Positions 14,756 to 24,173 of a stretch of DNA of 64,000 nt are shown here, piece by piece (the first letter of the stretch is position 1; every line of letters starts with the position of its first letter). Source of the stretch: Pseudomonas sp. Root71 (lineage in GTDB: Bacteria > Pseudomonadota > Gammaproteobacteria > Pseudomonadales > Pseudomonadaceae). The notes beneath the pieces were generated by a model. That model did no database searches and was not told the origin of the DNA. It saw only the letters and a list, made by a program, of their open reading frames with translations. The translations under genes and the position numbers were made by a program. Location of the stretch: positions 124,001-188,000 of the forward strand of contig NZ_LMHY01000030.1 of NCBI RefSeq assembly GCF_001429045.1, written 5' to 3'.

Positions 14756-15997
14756 ATGACCCAATCCTCGTCACCCCTTCCCCCTCACGTCGCCATCATC
14801 GGCGGCGGCCCCGCCGGTCTGATGGCGGCCGAAGTGTTGAGCCAGGCCGGGATCAAGGTCGACCTGTACGACGGCATGCCCTCGGTCGGACGAAAATTCC
14901 TGCTGGCCGGCGTCGGCGGCATGAACATCACGCACTCCGAAGCCTACCCGGCGTTTCTCTCGCGCTACGCCGAACGCGCCCCGCAGATTGCCCCGCTGCT
15001 GCGTGGCTTCGGCGCCGAAGCGCTGTGCCAGTGGATTCATGACCTGGGCATCGAGACCTTCGTCGGCAGTTCCGGCCGGGTATTCCCCACCGACATGAAG
15101 GCCGCGCCACTACTGCGCGCCTGGCTCAAGCGCCTGCGCGACAGCGGCGTAGTTATCCACACCCGCCACCGCTGGCTCGGCTGGGACGAGCGTGGCGGAT
15201 TGCGCATCGACAGCCCGGAAGGCGAAAAAACCGTGCAAGCCGATGCCACCCTGCTCGCCCTCGGTGGCGGCAGTTGGTCGCGCCTGGGTTCGGACGGCGC
15301 ATGGATGCTGGCACTGGAGCAACTGGGTGTAGGACTGGCGCCATTGCAACCGAGCAATTGCGGCTTCGAGGTGCAGGCCTGGAGCGAATTGATGGTCAGC
15401 AAATTCGCCGGTGCGCCGCTGAAAAACATCGCCATCGGCCTTAACGATGACGTGCCGCGACTTGGCGAATGTGTGATTACCGCCACCGGAATCGAAGGCA
15501 GTCTGATCTACGCCCTGTCGGCACCGATCCGCGAGGCAATCAACCGGCACGGCTCGGCAACCATTCATCTGGACCTGTTGCCCGGCCGGCCTGTGGATAA
15601 AGTTCAAGCGGCGTTGAGCAAGCCGCGGGGATCGCGTTCCATGGCCAAGCACTTGCACAGTCAGTTGGGCATCGATGGCGTAAAAGCGGCGCTATTGCGT
15701 GAACTGGCCAGCGCCGATTGCTTTGCCGACATGGCCTTGCTGGCCAAATCGATCAAGGCATTGCCACTGACGCTGGTGAAAACCCGACCACTGGATGAGG
15801 CCATCAGCAGTGCTGGCGGTGTGTTGTTCGAGTCGATGGATGAGCGATTGATGCTCAAGCAACTGCCTGGCGTGTTTTGCGCCGGGGAAATGCTCGATTG
15901 GGAAGCGCCGACCGGCGGCTATCTGCTGACCGCGTGTTTCGCCAGCGGGCGAGCGGCGGGGTTGGGGATGGTGGAATGGTTGCAGCGCAAGGGCTGA
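14756..15997 (+). CDS. TIGR03862/YhiN-type NAD(P)/FAD-dependent flavoprotein
   Basis: 413 residues of the HI0933/YhiN family. GGGPAG near residues 19-24 binds FAD. GRKFLLAGVGGMNITHSE near 44-61 and GGGSWSRLGSDGAW near 175-188 are family signatures, and APTGGYLLTACFASGRAAG near the end closes the flavin site. The biochemical role of this widespread family is unknown. An upstream open frame starts at 14636 but runs through the palindromic REP; ATG at 14756 fits the family start. Confidence 0.8.
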   Translation: MTQSSSPLPPHVAIIGGGPAGLMAAEVLSQAGIKVDLYDGMPSVGRKFLLAGVGGMNITHSEAYPAFLSRYAERAPQIAPLLRGFGAEALCQWIHDLGIETFVGSSGRVFPTDMKAAPLLRAWLKRLRDSGVVIHTRHRWLGWDERGGLRIDSPEGEKTVQADATLLALGGGSWSRLGSDGAWMLALEQLGVGLAPLQPSNCGFEVQAWSELMVSKFAGAPLKNIAIGLNDDVPRLGECVITATGIEGSLIYALSAPIREAINRHGSATIHLDLLPGRPVDKVQAALSKPRGSRSMAKHLHSQLGIDGVKAALLRELASADCFADMALLAKSIKALPLTLVKTRPLDEAISSAGGVLFESMDERLMLKQLPGVFCAGEMLDWEAPTGGYLLTACFASGRAAGLGMVEWLQRKG

Positions 15998-16014
15998 AGA
16001 CCGAGGCGCGCCCT

Positions 16015-16088
16015 TCGCGAGCAAGCCCGCTCCCACAGGGGATTTGTGAACAACACAGATCCAGTGTGGGAGCGGGCTTGCTCGCGAA
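16015..16088. repeat. REP pair, family A
   Basis: Inverted CGCGAGCAAGCCCGCTCCCA arms with a 30-bp spacer, between the convergent flavoprotein gene and rhlE. Confidence 0.9.
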
Positions 16089-16114
16089 GGCGGCCTAACA
16101 GACGCAGAGGTAAA

Positions 16115-17455
16115 TCAAGGCTTACGCTTGCGCGGCCCGGTATTGAACACCGGCACTTTGCGCACAGGCTTGATCGAAGGTTCCGCTGGCGCAACCTCTC
16201 CGCTATCAACCCACCGCCCCAGATTGCGTTTACCACCGCCACCACCGGAAGCCTTGGGCTTCTTCGGTTTTTTCGGCTTTTTGACGACCTGGCCACTGGC
16301 ATCGGTGTCCGGCACGCGGTGTTCAGGTTCGAAGTCCGGCTCGTTCTGCCGCTTCAAGGTCTGGCGGGTCAGCATCTCGATGGCCGACAGCAGATTCACT
16401 TCATCGGCGCAGACCAGGGAAATCGCCTCGCCGGTCGAGCCCGCGCGGCCGGTACGACCGATACGGTGGATGTAGTCCTCAGCGACAATCGGCAAATCGA
16501 AGTTGACCACCAACGGCAGGTCTTCGATGTCCAGGCCACGGGCCGCCACGTCGGTAGCGACCAGGATCTGCACTTCACTGGCCTTGAAACGATCCAGTGC
16601 GCGCTGACGAGTCGCCTGGGGTTTGTCGCCGTGGATGCCGTCTGCGTTGATGCCCAGGCCCTGGAGTTTATCCACCAGCGCATCCACGCCGTTGCGGGTC
16701 TTGGCGAACACCAGCACCTGCTTCCACTTGCCCTTGCGCATCAGGTGCACGAACAGTTCCGGCTTGCGCTTCTTGTCCACCGTCACGATCCATTGCTTGA
16801 CCGTATTGGCCGCAACGTTGCGCGGGCTGACCTCGATGGTCAGCGGATCGTTGAGCATTTGCCCGGCCAGCAGGCGGATGTCGTCGGAGAAGGTCGCGGA
16901 GAACAGCAGCGTCTGACGTTTCTTTGGAAGAGCGCGGTAAATGTTCGCCAACTCCTCGGAAAAGCCCAGGTCGAGCATGCGGTCGGCTTCGTCCAGCACC
17001 AGGGTCTGCAGCTGGTTGAACTTCAGTGCGTTCTGGCGGAACAGGTCGAGCAAGCGGCCCGGAGTCGCCACCAACAGGTCAACACCGCTGCGCAGTTTCA
17101 TCATCTGTGGGTTGATGCTGACGCCGCCGTATACCGCGTAGGTGCGCAGCGGCAGGTTTTCGGCGTACTGGCGCACGGCTTCGTGAACCTGCTCGGCCAG
17201 CTCGCGGGTCGGTACCAGGATCAGCGCGCGAACCGAGTTGGCGGTGACTTTCGGCCCTTCCATGGCCAGCAGTTGCAACAGCGGCAGGGCGAAACCGGCG
17301 GTCTTGCCGGTGCCGGTCTGGGCGGAGGCCATCAGATCGCGACCGGCCAGCACTGCCGGAATGGCTTGCGCCTGAACCGGCGTCGGTGTCTGGTAGCCGA
17401 GCGTCTCGAGGGAGCGCAGCAAGGGTTCGATCAGGCCAAGGGTGGCGAAAGTCAT
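16115..17455 (-). CDS. rhlE: DEAD-box ATP-dependent RNA helicase RhlE
   Basis: 446 residues with the full DEAD-box motif set: Q motif (Q28), motif I AQTGTGKT (45-52), PTRELA, TPGRLLD, DEAD in VLDEADRML, SAT, ARGLD and HRIGRTGRAG. The C-terminal tail is basic and low in complexity (KKPKKPKKPKASGGGGGK, ending KRKP), which helps RNA binding in RhlE proteins. It unwinds structured RNA, for example in ribosome assembly and RNA decay. Pseudomonads carry more than one RhlE paralogue; which one this is cannot be told from the window. Confidence 0.9.
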   Translation of the reverse strand: MTFATLGLIEPLLRSLETLGYQTPTPVQAQAIPAVLAGRDLMASAQTGTGKTAGFALPLLQLLAMEGPKVTANSVRALILVPTRELAEQVHEAVRQYAENLPLRTYAVYGGVSINPQMMKLRSGVDLLVATPGRLLDLFRQNALKFNQLQTLVLDEADRMLDLGFSEELANIYRALPKKRQTLLFSATFSDDIRLLAGQMLNDPLTIEVSPRNVAANTVKQWIVTVDKKRKPELFVHLMRKGKWKQVLVFAKTRNGVDALVDKLQGLGINADGIHGDKPQATRQRALDRFKASEVQILVATDVAARGLDIEDLPLVVNFDLPIVAEDYIHRIGRTGRAGSTGEAISLVCADEVNLLSAIEMLTRQTLKRQNEPDFEPEHRVPDTDASGQVVKKPKKPKKPKASGGGGGKRNLGRWVDSGEVAPAEPSIKPVRKVPVFNTGPRKRKP

Positions 17456-17533
17456 GGGAGTACCGTAGGAAAATTCAGCGCGGGTTGTTCAAAACAAGTG
17501 TGCAAAACAAGATGCAATGCCGCGCAGTTTACC

Positions 17534-18466
17534 CTAATTCACACGGGATTCTGTCGGTACTGCCGTCACCACCACTGGCCGTTCTGGCGTGCGGCGCCAT
17601 TGTGGCAAGCCGATCAACACCACGGCACTGATGATCACCGCCATCGCCAGGGCTTCTTCGATGCCGATGGTCTCGCCAACGAACACGATCCCCAGCAACA
17701 CCGCCACCGCCGGGTTGACGTAGGCATAGCTTGTCGCAGCGGCCGGACGCACGTGTTTCAGCAGATACATGTAGGCGTTGAAGGCGATGATCGAACCAAA
17801 CACCGTCAGGTACGCCAACGCAGCCCAGCCTTCGATCGGCGGCACCTTTTCCAGCTGCTCACCGCTGACTGCGCTGGCGATCAGCAACACCACACCGCCC
17901 ACCAGCATTTCCACGGCGCTGGCCATCGCGCCCTGAGGCAGCGGCAAATGTTTGCTCCAAACAGAACCAAACGCCCAGGTCGCCGCAGCAAAAATCAGCA
18001 ACGCCGCACCCAATGGACTCGATTGCAGGTTGGAACCCAGGTTGAGCATCGCAATGCCGATCATCCCGAGCACAATACCGGCCCATTCAAGACGGGTATT
18101 ACGCGCGCCCCAGAAATATCCGCACAGCAGGGTAAACAACGGCACCGTCGCCACCGCCAAAGCGGCCACCCCGGAAGCCACGCCCGTGTGTTCGGCCACG
18201 CTCACAGCGCCATTGCCGCACGCCAGCAACAAGATCCCGATGATGCCAGCGGCTTTCCACTGCGCCCAGGTCGGTGCCGGCGCCCCGCGCCAGCGCAGGA
18301 AGGCATACATCAAGGTCCCGGCGATCACGAAGCGGATGCCCGCAAGCAGCAACGGCGGCCAGGACTCCACGCCGATGCGGATCACCAGGTAGGTCGAACC
18401 CCAAATCACATACAAAGCGAAGAAGGCAGCGATCAAGGGTAAGGGAAAGCGACGAAGGCCGGACAT
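17534..18466 (-). CDS. yedA: EamA-family metabolite exporter, YedA-like
   Basis: 310 residues with ten membrane segments in two EamA repeats. It starts LIAAFFALYVIWGSTYLVIR, which is characteristic of YedA/RhaT-like exporters. These transporters typically export amino acids or drugs. An Lrp/AsnC regulator gene stands divergently 165 bp away, which fits amino-acid-responsive export. The substrate is not known. Confidence 0.8.
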   Translation of the reverse strand: MSGLRRFPLPLIAAFFALYVIWGSTYLVIRIGVESWPPLLLAGIRFVIAGTLMYAFLRWRGAPAPTWAQWKAAGIIGILLLACGNGAVSVAEHTGVASGVAALAVATVPLFTLLCGYFWGARNTRLEWAGIVLGMIGIAMLNLGSNLQSSPLGAALLIFAAATWAFGSVWSKHLPLPQGAMASAVEMLVGGVVLLIASAVSGEQLEKVPPIEGWAALAYLTVFGSIIAFNAYMYLLKHVRPAAATSYAYVNPAVAVLLGIVFVGETIGIEEALAMAVIISAVVLIGLPQWRRTPERPVVVTAVPTESRVN

Positions 18467-18631
18467 GGGGGCAGCTCACAGGCAAGGACAAGTGAACGAC
18501 TATTCTAGAAAGGCCAGCGTCGGAAAATAAGTTACAAAACCTGTTTAAAGCGCCAGTACACTTTTCAAAACACGGAGTTCAGCGCTATAAACCGTATTTT
18601 CGAAAGCTGGCCATTTTCAGGAGTCACCCCG

Positions 18632-19084
18632 ATGGATAAGTACGACCGCATGCTGCTCAGCGCCCTGCTGGAAAACGGTCGCGCGTCCTACGCGGACCTG
18701 GCGCGCAAGGTCAACCTGTCTGCCCCGGCCGTGGCCGAGCGCGTGGCCAAGCTCGAAGCCAGCGGCGTGATCACCGGTTATCAGGCGAAGGTCGACATGG
18801 CCAAGCTCGGCCTGCCGATCCAGTGCGTGATCGAACTGCGCCTGAACCAGCACGGTAACCAGAAAGCCTACGACGACCTGATCAAAATCCCGCAATTGAC
18901 CGAATGCCATCGGGTGACCGGCGACCCGTGCGTGATCATGCAAGCGGCGGTGGGCTCAATGCCGGAGCTGGAAGAACTGATCAACCGGATCGCCACGTTT
19001 GGCTTCAGCAAGACGTCGATTGTGTTGTCGAGTGCGATAGAGAAGCGGGTGCCATTGGGGCACATCGAAGGCAATGGCAAATAG
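18632..19084 (+). CDS. Lrp/AsnC-family transcriptional regulator
   Basis: 150 residues: winged helix-turn-helix at about 3-60 (YADLARKVNLSAPAVAERVAKL) and a RAM/ligand-binding domain at about 65-145 with GDPCVIMQAAV. ATG follows AGGAG. It probably senses an amino acid and controls the divergent yedA exporter. The effector is unknown. Confidence 0.9.
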   Translation: MDKYDRMLLSALLENGRASYADLARKVNLSAPAVAERVAKLEASGVITGYQAKVDMAKLGLPIQCVIELRLNQHGNQKAYDDLIKIPQLTECHRVTGDPCVIMQAAVGSMPELEELINRIATFGFSKTSIVLSSAIEKRVPLGHIEGNGK

Positions 19085-19098
19085 CTTTCTTTGGGACC

Positions 19099-19197
19099 GT
19101 AGGAGCTGCCGAGTGAAACGAGGCTGCGATCTTTTGACTTTGATTTTAAAGATCAAGATCAAGAGATCGCAGCCTCGTTTCACTCGGCAGCTCCTAC
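19099..19197. repeat. REP-type hairpin, family B variant
   Basis: Arms begin GTAGGAGCTGCCGAGTGAAA and continue CGAGGCTGCGATC. They match family B except that GAGTGAAACGA replaces GAAG in the stem. It may also act as a transcription block between the convergent Lrp and exonuclease genes. Confidence 0.85.
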
Positions 19198-19221
19198 AGG
19201 GGTTATGCGGTGTTTTCGGGA

Positions 19222-19827
19222 TCAGCGATAACGCTTTAGGTGCTCGCCCACTTTCGCCGCCGGCACTTTCTGCAACTTGCACAGCAAATCATGGGACAGC
19301 TCGCGCAAGCCATGCTTGTGCCGCAGTTCGTCCGCTAGGTGCGCCGTCAGGTTGGCCGCCATCTCGGCATCGGCCATCGCCCGGTGGGCCTTGCCGGTGT
19401 GGGGCAAGTTGGCGAACGTGGTGAGGGTGCCGAGTTTGTGGTTCGGCGCGGCGGGCATCAGGCGTCGGGCCAATAGCAGCGAGCAGGCAAAGTTCTGCAA
19501 GCGGGTGCGTTTGATTCGTCCGAGCTCGAAGTCCCAGAACTTCTGGTCGAACGCGGCGTTGTGCGCCAGCAATGGCGTGGTACCGACGAATTCATTCACT
19601 TCATTCATCACCTGCTCCGCCGACGGCGCGGTGCGCAGCATGGCGTTGCTGATGCCGGTGAGTTGTTCGATGAAGGCCGGGACGCGTACGCCGGCGTTCA
19701 TCAGGCTTTGGTAACGCTCGACGATGCGCCCCTGTTCAAGGATCACCACGGCGATTTCCGTAGCCCGGCAGCTGCTGCTCGGGGAGATCCCGGTGGTTTC
19801 AAAGTCGATGACTGCTATGCGTTCCAA
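19222..19827 (-). CDS. DnaQ-like 3'-5' exonuclease (DEDDh)
   Basis: 201 residues with a complete DEDDh catalytic set: D8 and E10 (VIDFETTG), D94 (HNAAFD), H148 and D153 (HRAMADAEM). This fits a free-standing proofreading-like exonuclease or an RNase T/ExoX relative. The start codon is TTG at 19827, since no in-frame ATG precedes the catalytic D8, with GGAG about 11 bases upstream. It lies 22 bp downstream of the NYN gene on the same strand and is probably co-transcribed. Confidence 0.85.
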   Translation of the reverse strand: MERIAVIDFETTGISPSSSCRATEIAVVILEQGRIVERYQSLMNAGVRVPAFIEQLTGISNAMLRTAPSAEQVMNEVNEFVGTTPLLAHNAAFDQKFWDFELGRIKRTRLQNFACSLLLARRLMPAAPNHKLGTLTTFANLPHTGKAHRAMADAEMAANLTAHLADELRHKHGLRELSHDLLCKLQKVPAAKVGEHLKRYR

Positions 19828-19849
19828 ACCTGTTTCAACTCCGTAAAAA

Positions 19850-20329
19850 TCAATTCTTGAGCAGCAACGCGCCTTCGATCGGCACGTAGCGGCTGGCGGC
19901 GCGGATCAGCGAGTTGGCGGTCAGGCCCGGCACGCCGTAGGCCACCGCTTGCACCCCGTGTTTGCTGATGATGCGTTCCAGCAGCATGTCGAAATCGCCA
20001 TCACCGGAGGCCAGGACGATTTCGTCGACATGGTCGGCGGCATCCATGATGTCGAGGGTAATGCCCACGTCCCAGTCGCCCTTGGCCGAACCATCGCTGC
20101 GCTGGATGTACGGCTTGAGCTTCACGGTGAAACCGAGGTTGCGCAGGATCTGCTGGAACTGCTGCTGTTTGCTGTCGCCACGGTCGATGGCGTAGGCGTA
20201 GGCTTCGACGATCTCGCCCTGTTTGCTGATGTCAGCCCACAGTGCGGCGTAATTGAAGTGGCAACCATAGGCCTGACGCACGGTGTAGTAGAGGTTCTGG
20301 ACATCGGCGAACACTGCGATTTTTTTCAC
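19850..20329 (-). CDS. NYN-domain (LabA/DUF88-like) nuclease
   Basis: 159 residues, a single NYN (PIN-like) domain. Acidic and polar residues expected to bind metal are D9, N12, D87 or D93, D110 and D112 (in KGDWDVGITLD and LASGDGDFD). Such proteins are thought to act as single-strand-specific RNases. The start is GTG at 20329 after GAGGAAA. The downstream gene, 22 bp away, is a DEDDh exonuclease, so the pair may act together in RNA turnover; that is inference. Confidence 0.8.
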   Translation of the reverse strand: MKKIAVFADVQNLYYTVRQAYGCHFNYAALWADISKQGEIVEAYAYAIDRGDSKQQQFQQILRNLGFTVKLKPYIQRSDGSAKGDWDVGITLDIMDAADHVDEIVLASGDGDFDMLLERIISKHGVQAVAYGVPGLTANSLIRAASRYVPIEGALLLKN

Positions 20330-20449
20330 CGGCTTTCCTCGAGGCTGAATCAGGCACCAGGCCCGAAAAGTCGCCCAGTATGCCAGCCCGAAGGATTGTT
20401 CCGCGAATAATCGGCCCGGAGCGTGGTTGCGCTCCGGACGAATGGCGTG

Positions 20450-21211
20450 TCAGACGAAGGAATCGTCGTCGCCGCCGAAAAACGATGAGCTGTCATCGCT
20501 GTAGTCGGCGTCGCTGAATCCGCCCTGATCGTTGCTCCTGGAATCGTTACCGGCCATGCGCTGGTCATCGCCCCAGCCATTGTTGCTCTGGTCGTTGACC
20601 TGGGCCGGCTCTTCCTTGATGACTTCGACGACTTCCGGTTGCTGATTGTGATGGAACAGGCTGCTGATGCCTTGTGCCAGCATCACGCCACCCGCCACGC
20701 CGGCGGCGGTTTTCAGCGCGCCACCGAGGAAACTGCTGCCGGCCGCTGCCGGAGCCTGTTGCTGGGGTGCATAGCCCTGTTGTGGAATGTTCTGCTGTGG
20801 CGGCTGCGAACCGAACGACGAGCGTCCCGGCTCACGCCAGCCACCGTTCGACGGCGGTGCGTTCTGGGTTGATGCGGGCTGTGGCTCGCGGGAGTTGCCG
20901 CCAAAGATGCTCGACAAAAAGCCACCGCCACTCGGCGCAGGAGCCGGGGTCGCCTGGGCCTTGGCCTGTTGCAGTTCGGCCTGCAATTGCTGGACTTGCC
21001 GGGTCAGTTGTTTGTTCTGCTCATCGAGGCTCTTGATCGCCGCCTCTTGCACCAGAATCGCCTGGGTCATGAAATAACCTGCCGCGGGCTGGCGCGTCAG
21101 GTGTTCCTTGATCCGCGCCTCGGCCTGGGCGTCGCGCGGGGCTGAGTCCGTTTCGGCCTGTTGCAGCCGGGAAAACAGTCCATCGATCAGGGTTTGTTCT
21201 TCGCTGTTCAT
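20450..21211 (-). CDS. DUF2076 domain protein
   Basis: 253 residues. The N-terminal part (1-80) starts MNSEEQTLIDGLFSRLQQAE and is followed by a coiled coil (about 60-90, IKSLDEQNKQLTRQVQQLQA). Next come a Pro/Gln-rich linker, a glycine-rich hydrophobic stretch (LKTAAGVAGGVMLAQGISS, about 165-185), and an acidic Asp/Ser-rich tail ending DDDSFV. The role is unknown. A good site (GAGG) precedes ATG at 21211. Confidence 0.75.
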   Translation of the reverse strand: MNSEEQTLIDGLFSRLQQAETDSAPRDAQAEARIKEHLTRQPAAGYFMTQAILVQEAAIKSLDEQNKQLTRQVQQLQAELQQAKAQATPAPAPSGGGFLSSIFGGNSREPQPASTQNAPPSNGGWREPGRSSFGSQPPQQNIPQQGYAPQQQAPAAAGSSFLGGALKTAAGVAGGVMLAQGISSLFHHNQQPEVVEVIKEEPAQVNDQSNNGWGDDQRMAGNDSRSNDQGGFSDADYSDDSSSFFGGDDDSFV

Positions 21212-21389
21212 GGCGACCTCGTAGATTGCCGGGGAAATCGTTGCCTTTATCCAATGAGGATAAGGTGCTCGACCTTAATGGAGGCTGAAACAAGATGTTT
21301 CAATGTCCTTTACCGAACGTTTACGTTTGCTTCCCCCTGCGCTTGATCGGTTAAAGTGGGCCACTGCTTCCAACCTGCGATACCAACTG

Positions 21390-22064
21390 ATGAATCCGTT
21401 AGATGTGCTGCGTGACTCCCTGTATTTCTTCAAGCGCAATCTGGGCCAGATCGTGCAACTGTGCCTGCCGCTGGTGATGCTTGAGGCACTGCTGCAACAA
21501 GTGGTCGACCATTCCACCGAGCCGGACAGTTTCCCCGGCATCAGCGTGATTGTCGGCTTGCTGGTGTATCCGCTGTACACCGCCGCGCTGATTCTGTTTC
21601 TCGACGCCCGCAGCCGAGGCGAATCGCCGAGCAACCGCGAGCTGCTGTCCAGGTCCGCCTATCTGTGGCCGCGCTTCGCCCTGCTGACGGCGCTCAATAC
21701 CGTGCTGATTCTGCTGGGCCTGTCGCTGTATTTCCTGCCGGGTATCTACTTGATGGTGACCCTGGCGTTTGGCGAATACCTGTTGGTGTTGCGCGGCCTG
21801 GCGCCGCTGGCGGCCATGAAGGAAAGCCTGCGCATGACCCAAGGGCATTTCTTGCGCATCCTGCTGTGCATTCTGTGTGTGATGGGGCCGTTGTGGCTGC
21901 TAAAGGGCGTGACGCTGGCGGCGTACCCGGAACCGCAGAACCCGGTGATCTCACTATTGATCGACAGTGCCCACAGCTTCCTGCAGCTGTTTACCAGCGT
22001 GGTGCTGTTCCGGTTGTTCATGCTGATCAACCCGTTGCCTGAGAGAAATGACAACTCGCTCTGA
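21390..22064 (+). CDS. YciC-like integral membrane protein
   Basis: 224 residues with five or six hydrophobic segments and the start MNPLDVLRDSLYFFKRNLGQ seen in UPF0259/YciC proteins. The frame is open from 21303, but ATG at 21390 agrees with the family. The role is unknown. It stands 66 bp before the EEP-domain gene on the same strand. Confidence 0.75.
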   Translation: MNPLDVLRDSLYFFKRNLGQIVQLCLPLVMLEALLQQVVDHSTEPDSFPGISVIVGLLVYPLYTAALILFLDARSRGESPSNRELLSRSAYLWPRFALLTALNTVLILLGLSLYFLPGIYLMVTLAFGEYLLVLRGLAPLAAMKESLRMTQGHFLRILLCILCVMGPLWLLKGVTLAAYPEPQNPVISLLIDSAHSFLQLFTSVVLFRLFMLINPLPERNDNSL

Positions 22065-22130
22065 CCTTGGGCGCGACCATCGCTCTCGGGTATGCTCGGG
22101 AACAATTCTGTAACGCTATTAAGCCGAGCC

Positions 22131-23210
22131 ATGACCCGTCTACTGCGCTACACCCTGCTGGGCCTGCTGATCATGACCGTCCTGATCAGCGCGATGATCT
22201 ACAGCCTGACCTGGCGCCCCGACGCCAAAGAAGTGTTGCCAGTCAGTTGCAGTGCCCAGGCCCCTTCCCTGGTCCCCGGGCAGGCGTTGAAGGTGATGAC
22301 CTGGAACGTCCAGTACCTGGCCGGCAAGCGCTACGTATTCTGGAATGACCTGGCCGCCGGCACCGACGAACGTCCCACAGCGGAAGACATGGCCTTCAGC
22401 CTCGACGAAGTGGCGCGGGTGATTCGCGACGAACAACCGGACATCGTGCTGTTGCAGGAACTGGACGACGGCGCCAAGGCCAGCGATTACCAGCAGCAGT
22501 TCAAACTGCTGCAGGAACGGCTTGCCGACTTGTATCCCTGTGGCACCAGCGCGTTCGACTGGAAGGCCGACTTCGTACCGAACCCGCACATCTTCGGCAG
22601 TGTCGGCCGGCAACTGGCGACCCTGAGCCGTTACCGGATCGAACATGCCGAACGCCTGCAACTGCCCATCGCCTCGGGCAATCCGCTCAGCCGCCAATTC
22701 AAACCCAAAGACGCCTTGCTGGTGAGCTACTTGCCGTTGATTGATGGCGGGCAAATAACGGTGCTCAATACCCATTTGGACCGCGCCAATCGAGCCGACA
22801 ACACCTTGCAAAACCAGGTGAACGCCGTGGCCAGGGCCCTCGATAAACTCGAAAGCCGTGGCACGCCGTGGCTGATCGGTGGGGATTTCAACCTGTTGCC
22901 GCTGGGCCAGTATCGACGCCTGTCCGACGCACAACGCGCGCCCTACTCCTCCGACAGCCCGCTGCACCTGCTGTGGGACAAGTACCCGATGATCCCGAGC
23001 AACAACGAAGCCAGTGGTATCGACCGCGAACGCTGGCTGACCCATTACCCGAACGATCCCGGGCTGAACGGCCCGGACCGGACCGTCGACTACCTGTTCT
23101 ACAGCCCGCGGATCAAACGGGTGGAGGCGATGGTGCGGCAGGATGATACGTTGCGCATCTCCGATCACCTGCCGGTGATTGCGCGGTTTTTGTTGCCGGT
23201 TGCGCCCTGA
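22131..23210 (+). CDS. Endonuclease/exonuclease/phosphatase-family protein, membrane-anchored
   Basis: 359 residues. An N-terminal membrane segment (MTRLLRYTLLGLLIMTVLIS) is followed by an EEP fold with TWNVQYLAG near residue 57, LLQELDD near 105, NTHLDRANRAD near 215, GGDFNLLPLG near 247 and a final SDHLPV near 346. These are the metal and phosphate-binding motifs of the DNase I/sphingomyelinase superfamily. It may act on phosphodiesters in the periplasm. The substrate is unknown. Confidence 0.8.
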   Translation: MTRLLRYTLLGLLIMTVLISAMIYSLTWRPDAKEVLPVSCSAQAPSLVPGQALKVMTWNVQYLAGKRYVFWNDLAAGTDERPTAEDMAFSLDEVARVIRDEQPDIVLLQELDDGAKASDYQQQFKLLQERLADLYPCGTSAFDWKADFVPNPHIFGSVGRQLATLSRYRIEHAERLQLPIASGNPLSRQFKPKDALLVSYLPLIDGGQITVLNTHLDRANRADNTLQNQVNAVARALDKLESRGTPWLIGGDFNLLPLGQYRRLSDAQRAPYSSDSPLHLLWDKYPMIPSNNEASGIDRERWLTHYPNDPGLNGPDRTVDYLFYSPRIKRVEAMVRQDDTLRISDHLPVIARFLLPVAP

Positions 23211-23228
23211 TACCGAGGCAACACAATA

Positions 23229-23322
23229 CCTGTGGGAGCGGGCTTGCTCGCGAAGAGGCCAGTACATCCGAGATCAATGTTGTCTGATACACCGCTTTCG
23301 CGAGCAAGCCCGCTCCCACAGG
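23229..23322. repeat. REP pair, family A
   Basis: Long arms (CCTGTGGGAGCGGGCTTGCT and complement) with a 40-bp spacer, between two convergent genes. Confidence 0.9.
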
Positions 23323-23339
23323 GTCTGTGTATGCTCGAC

Positions 23340-24173
23340 TTAATGCACCTCCTCCAGATCATCATGCAGCAGCCCGAAGATCTCGCGCTTCATCTCGATG
23401 AACGAGCGCTCCATGACCATATCGAGGTTGCGTGGACGTTCGATCGGCACATCCAGAGTCTGCTTGATCCGCCCTGGCCTGGCGCCCATCACATACACCC
23501 GGTCACCCAGCAGAATCGCCTCGTCGATGTCGTGGGTCACGAACAACACGGTCTTTTTGCTGTTGCCCCACACCCGCAGCAATAACTGCTGCATTTGCAG
23601 GCGCGTCTGGCTGTCGAGGGCGCCGAAGGGTTCGTCCATCAGCAGGATCTGCGGATCATTGGCCAGCGCGCGGGCAATGGCGACGCGCTGCATCATGCCG
23701 CCGGACAACTGCTTGGCGTAGTTGTCGGCAAAGCCGCTCAAGCCCACTTCATTGACGTAGTAGTCGACGATGTCCTTGCGTTGCGCCGCCGGCATGCCGC
23801 GGCGCTTGAGGCCGAACTCGACGTTCTGCCGCACCGTCAGCCACGGGAACAGCGTGTAGCTCTGGAACACCATGCCACGGTCCGCACCGGGGCCTTCCAC
23901 CTGTTGGCCGCCGACGTAGATCTCGCCCGAGGTCGGTTCGGCCAGGCCGGCGGTGAGGTACAGCAGGCTCGACTTACCGCAACCCGAAGGTCCGACCAGT
24001 ACCGCAAATTGCTGGTCCGGCACCTCGAACGACACTTCCTCCAAGGCGGTAAAGGTACCGCCATCGGGTTTCTTGTAACTCAGGCTGACCTTGTCCACCT
24101 TCAGCCGAGGCGCGTTCACTGGGGCAGCATGAGGCGCGGTAAAACGATGAGTGGCGGCGGTTACTGAGCCCAT
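23340..24173 (-). CDS. ABC importer ATPase (taurine/nitrate/sulfonate class)
   Basis: 277 residues. Walker A GPSGCGKS lies at 61-68, the signature LSGGM at 156-160, Walker B LLMDE at 177-181 and the switch histidine in VTHDID near 212. It resembles TauB/SsuB/NrtD ATPases. It is the last gene of the leftward SBP-permease-ATPase operon and overlaps the permease gene by 13 bp. It energises import of the ligand bound by the SBP encoded at 24973-25959. Confidence 0.9.
   Translation of the reverse strand: MGSVTAATHRFTAPHAAPVNAPRLKVDKVSLSYKKPDGGTFTALEEVSFEVPDQQFAVLVGPSGCGKSSLLYLTAGLAEPTSGEIYVGGQQVEGPGADRGMVFQSYTLFPWLTVRQNVEFGLKRRGMPAAQRKDIVDYYVNEVGLSGFADNYAKQLSGGMMQRVAIARALANDPQILLMDEPFGALDSQTRLQMQQLLLRVWGNSKKTVLFVTHDIDEAILLGDRVYVMGARPGRIKQTLDVPIERPRNLDMVMERSFIEMKREIFGLLHDDLEEVH

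Noticed and set aside
16046..18442. 798-codon open frame opposite rhlE and yedA
   Set aside because: It spans two well-supported genes on the other strand and is rich in His, Gln and Arg, as expected of a shadow frame.
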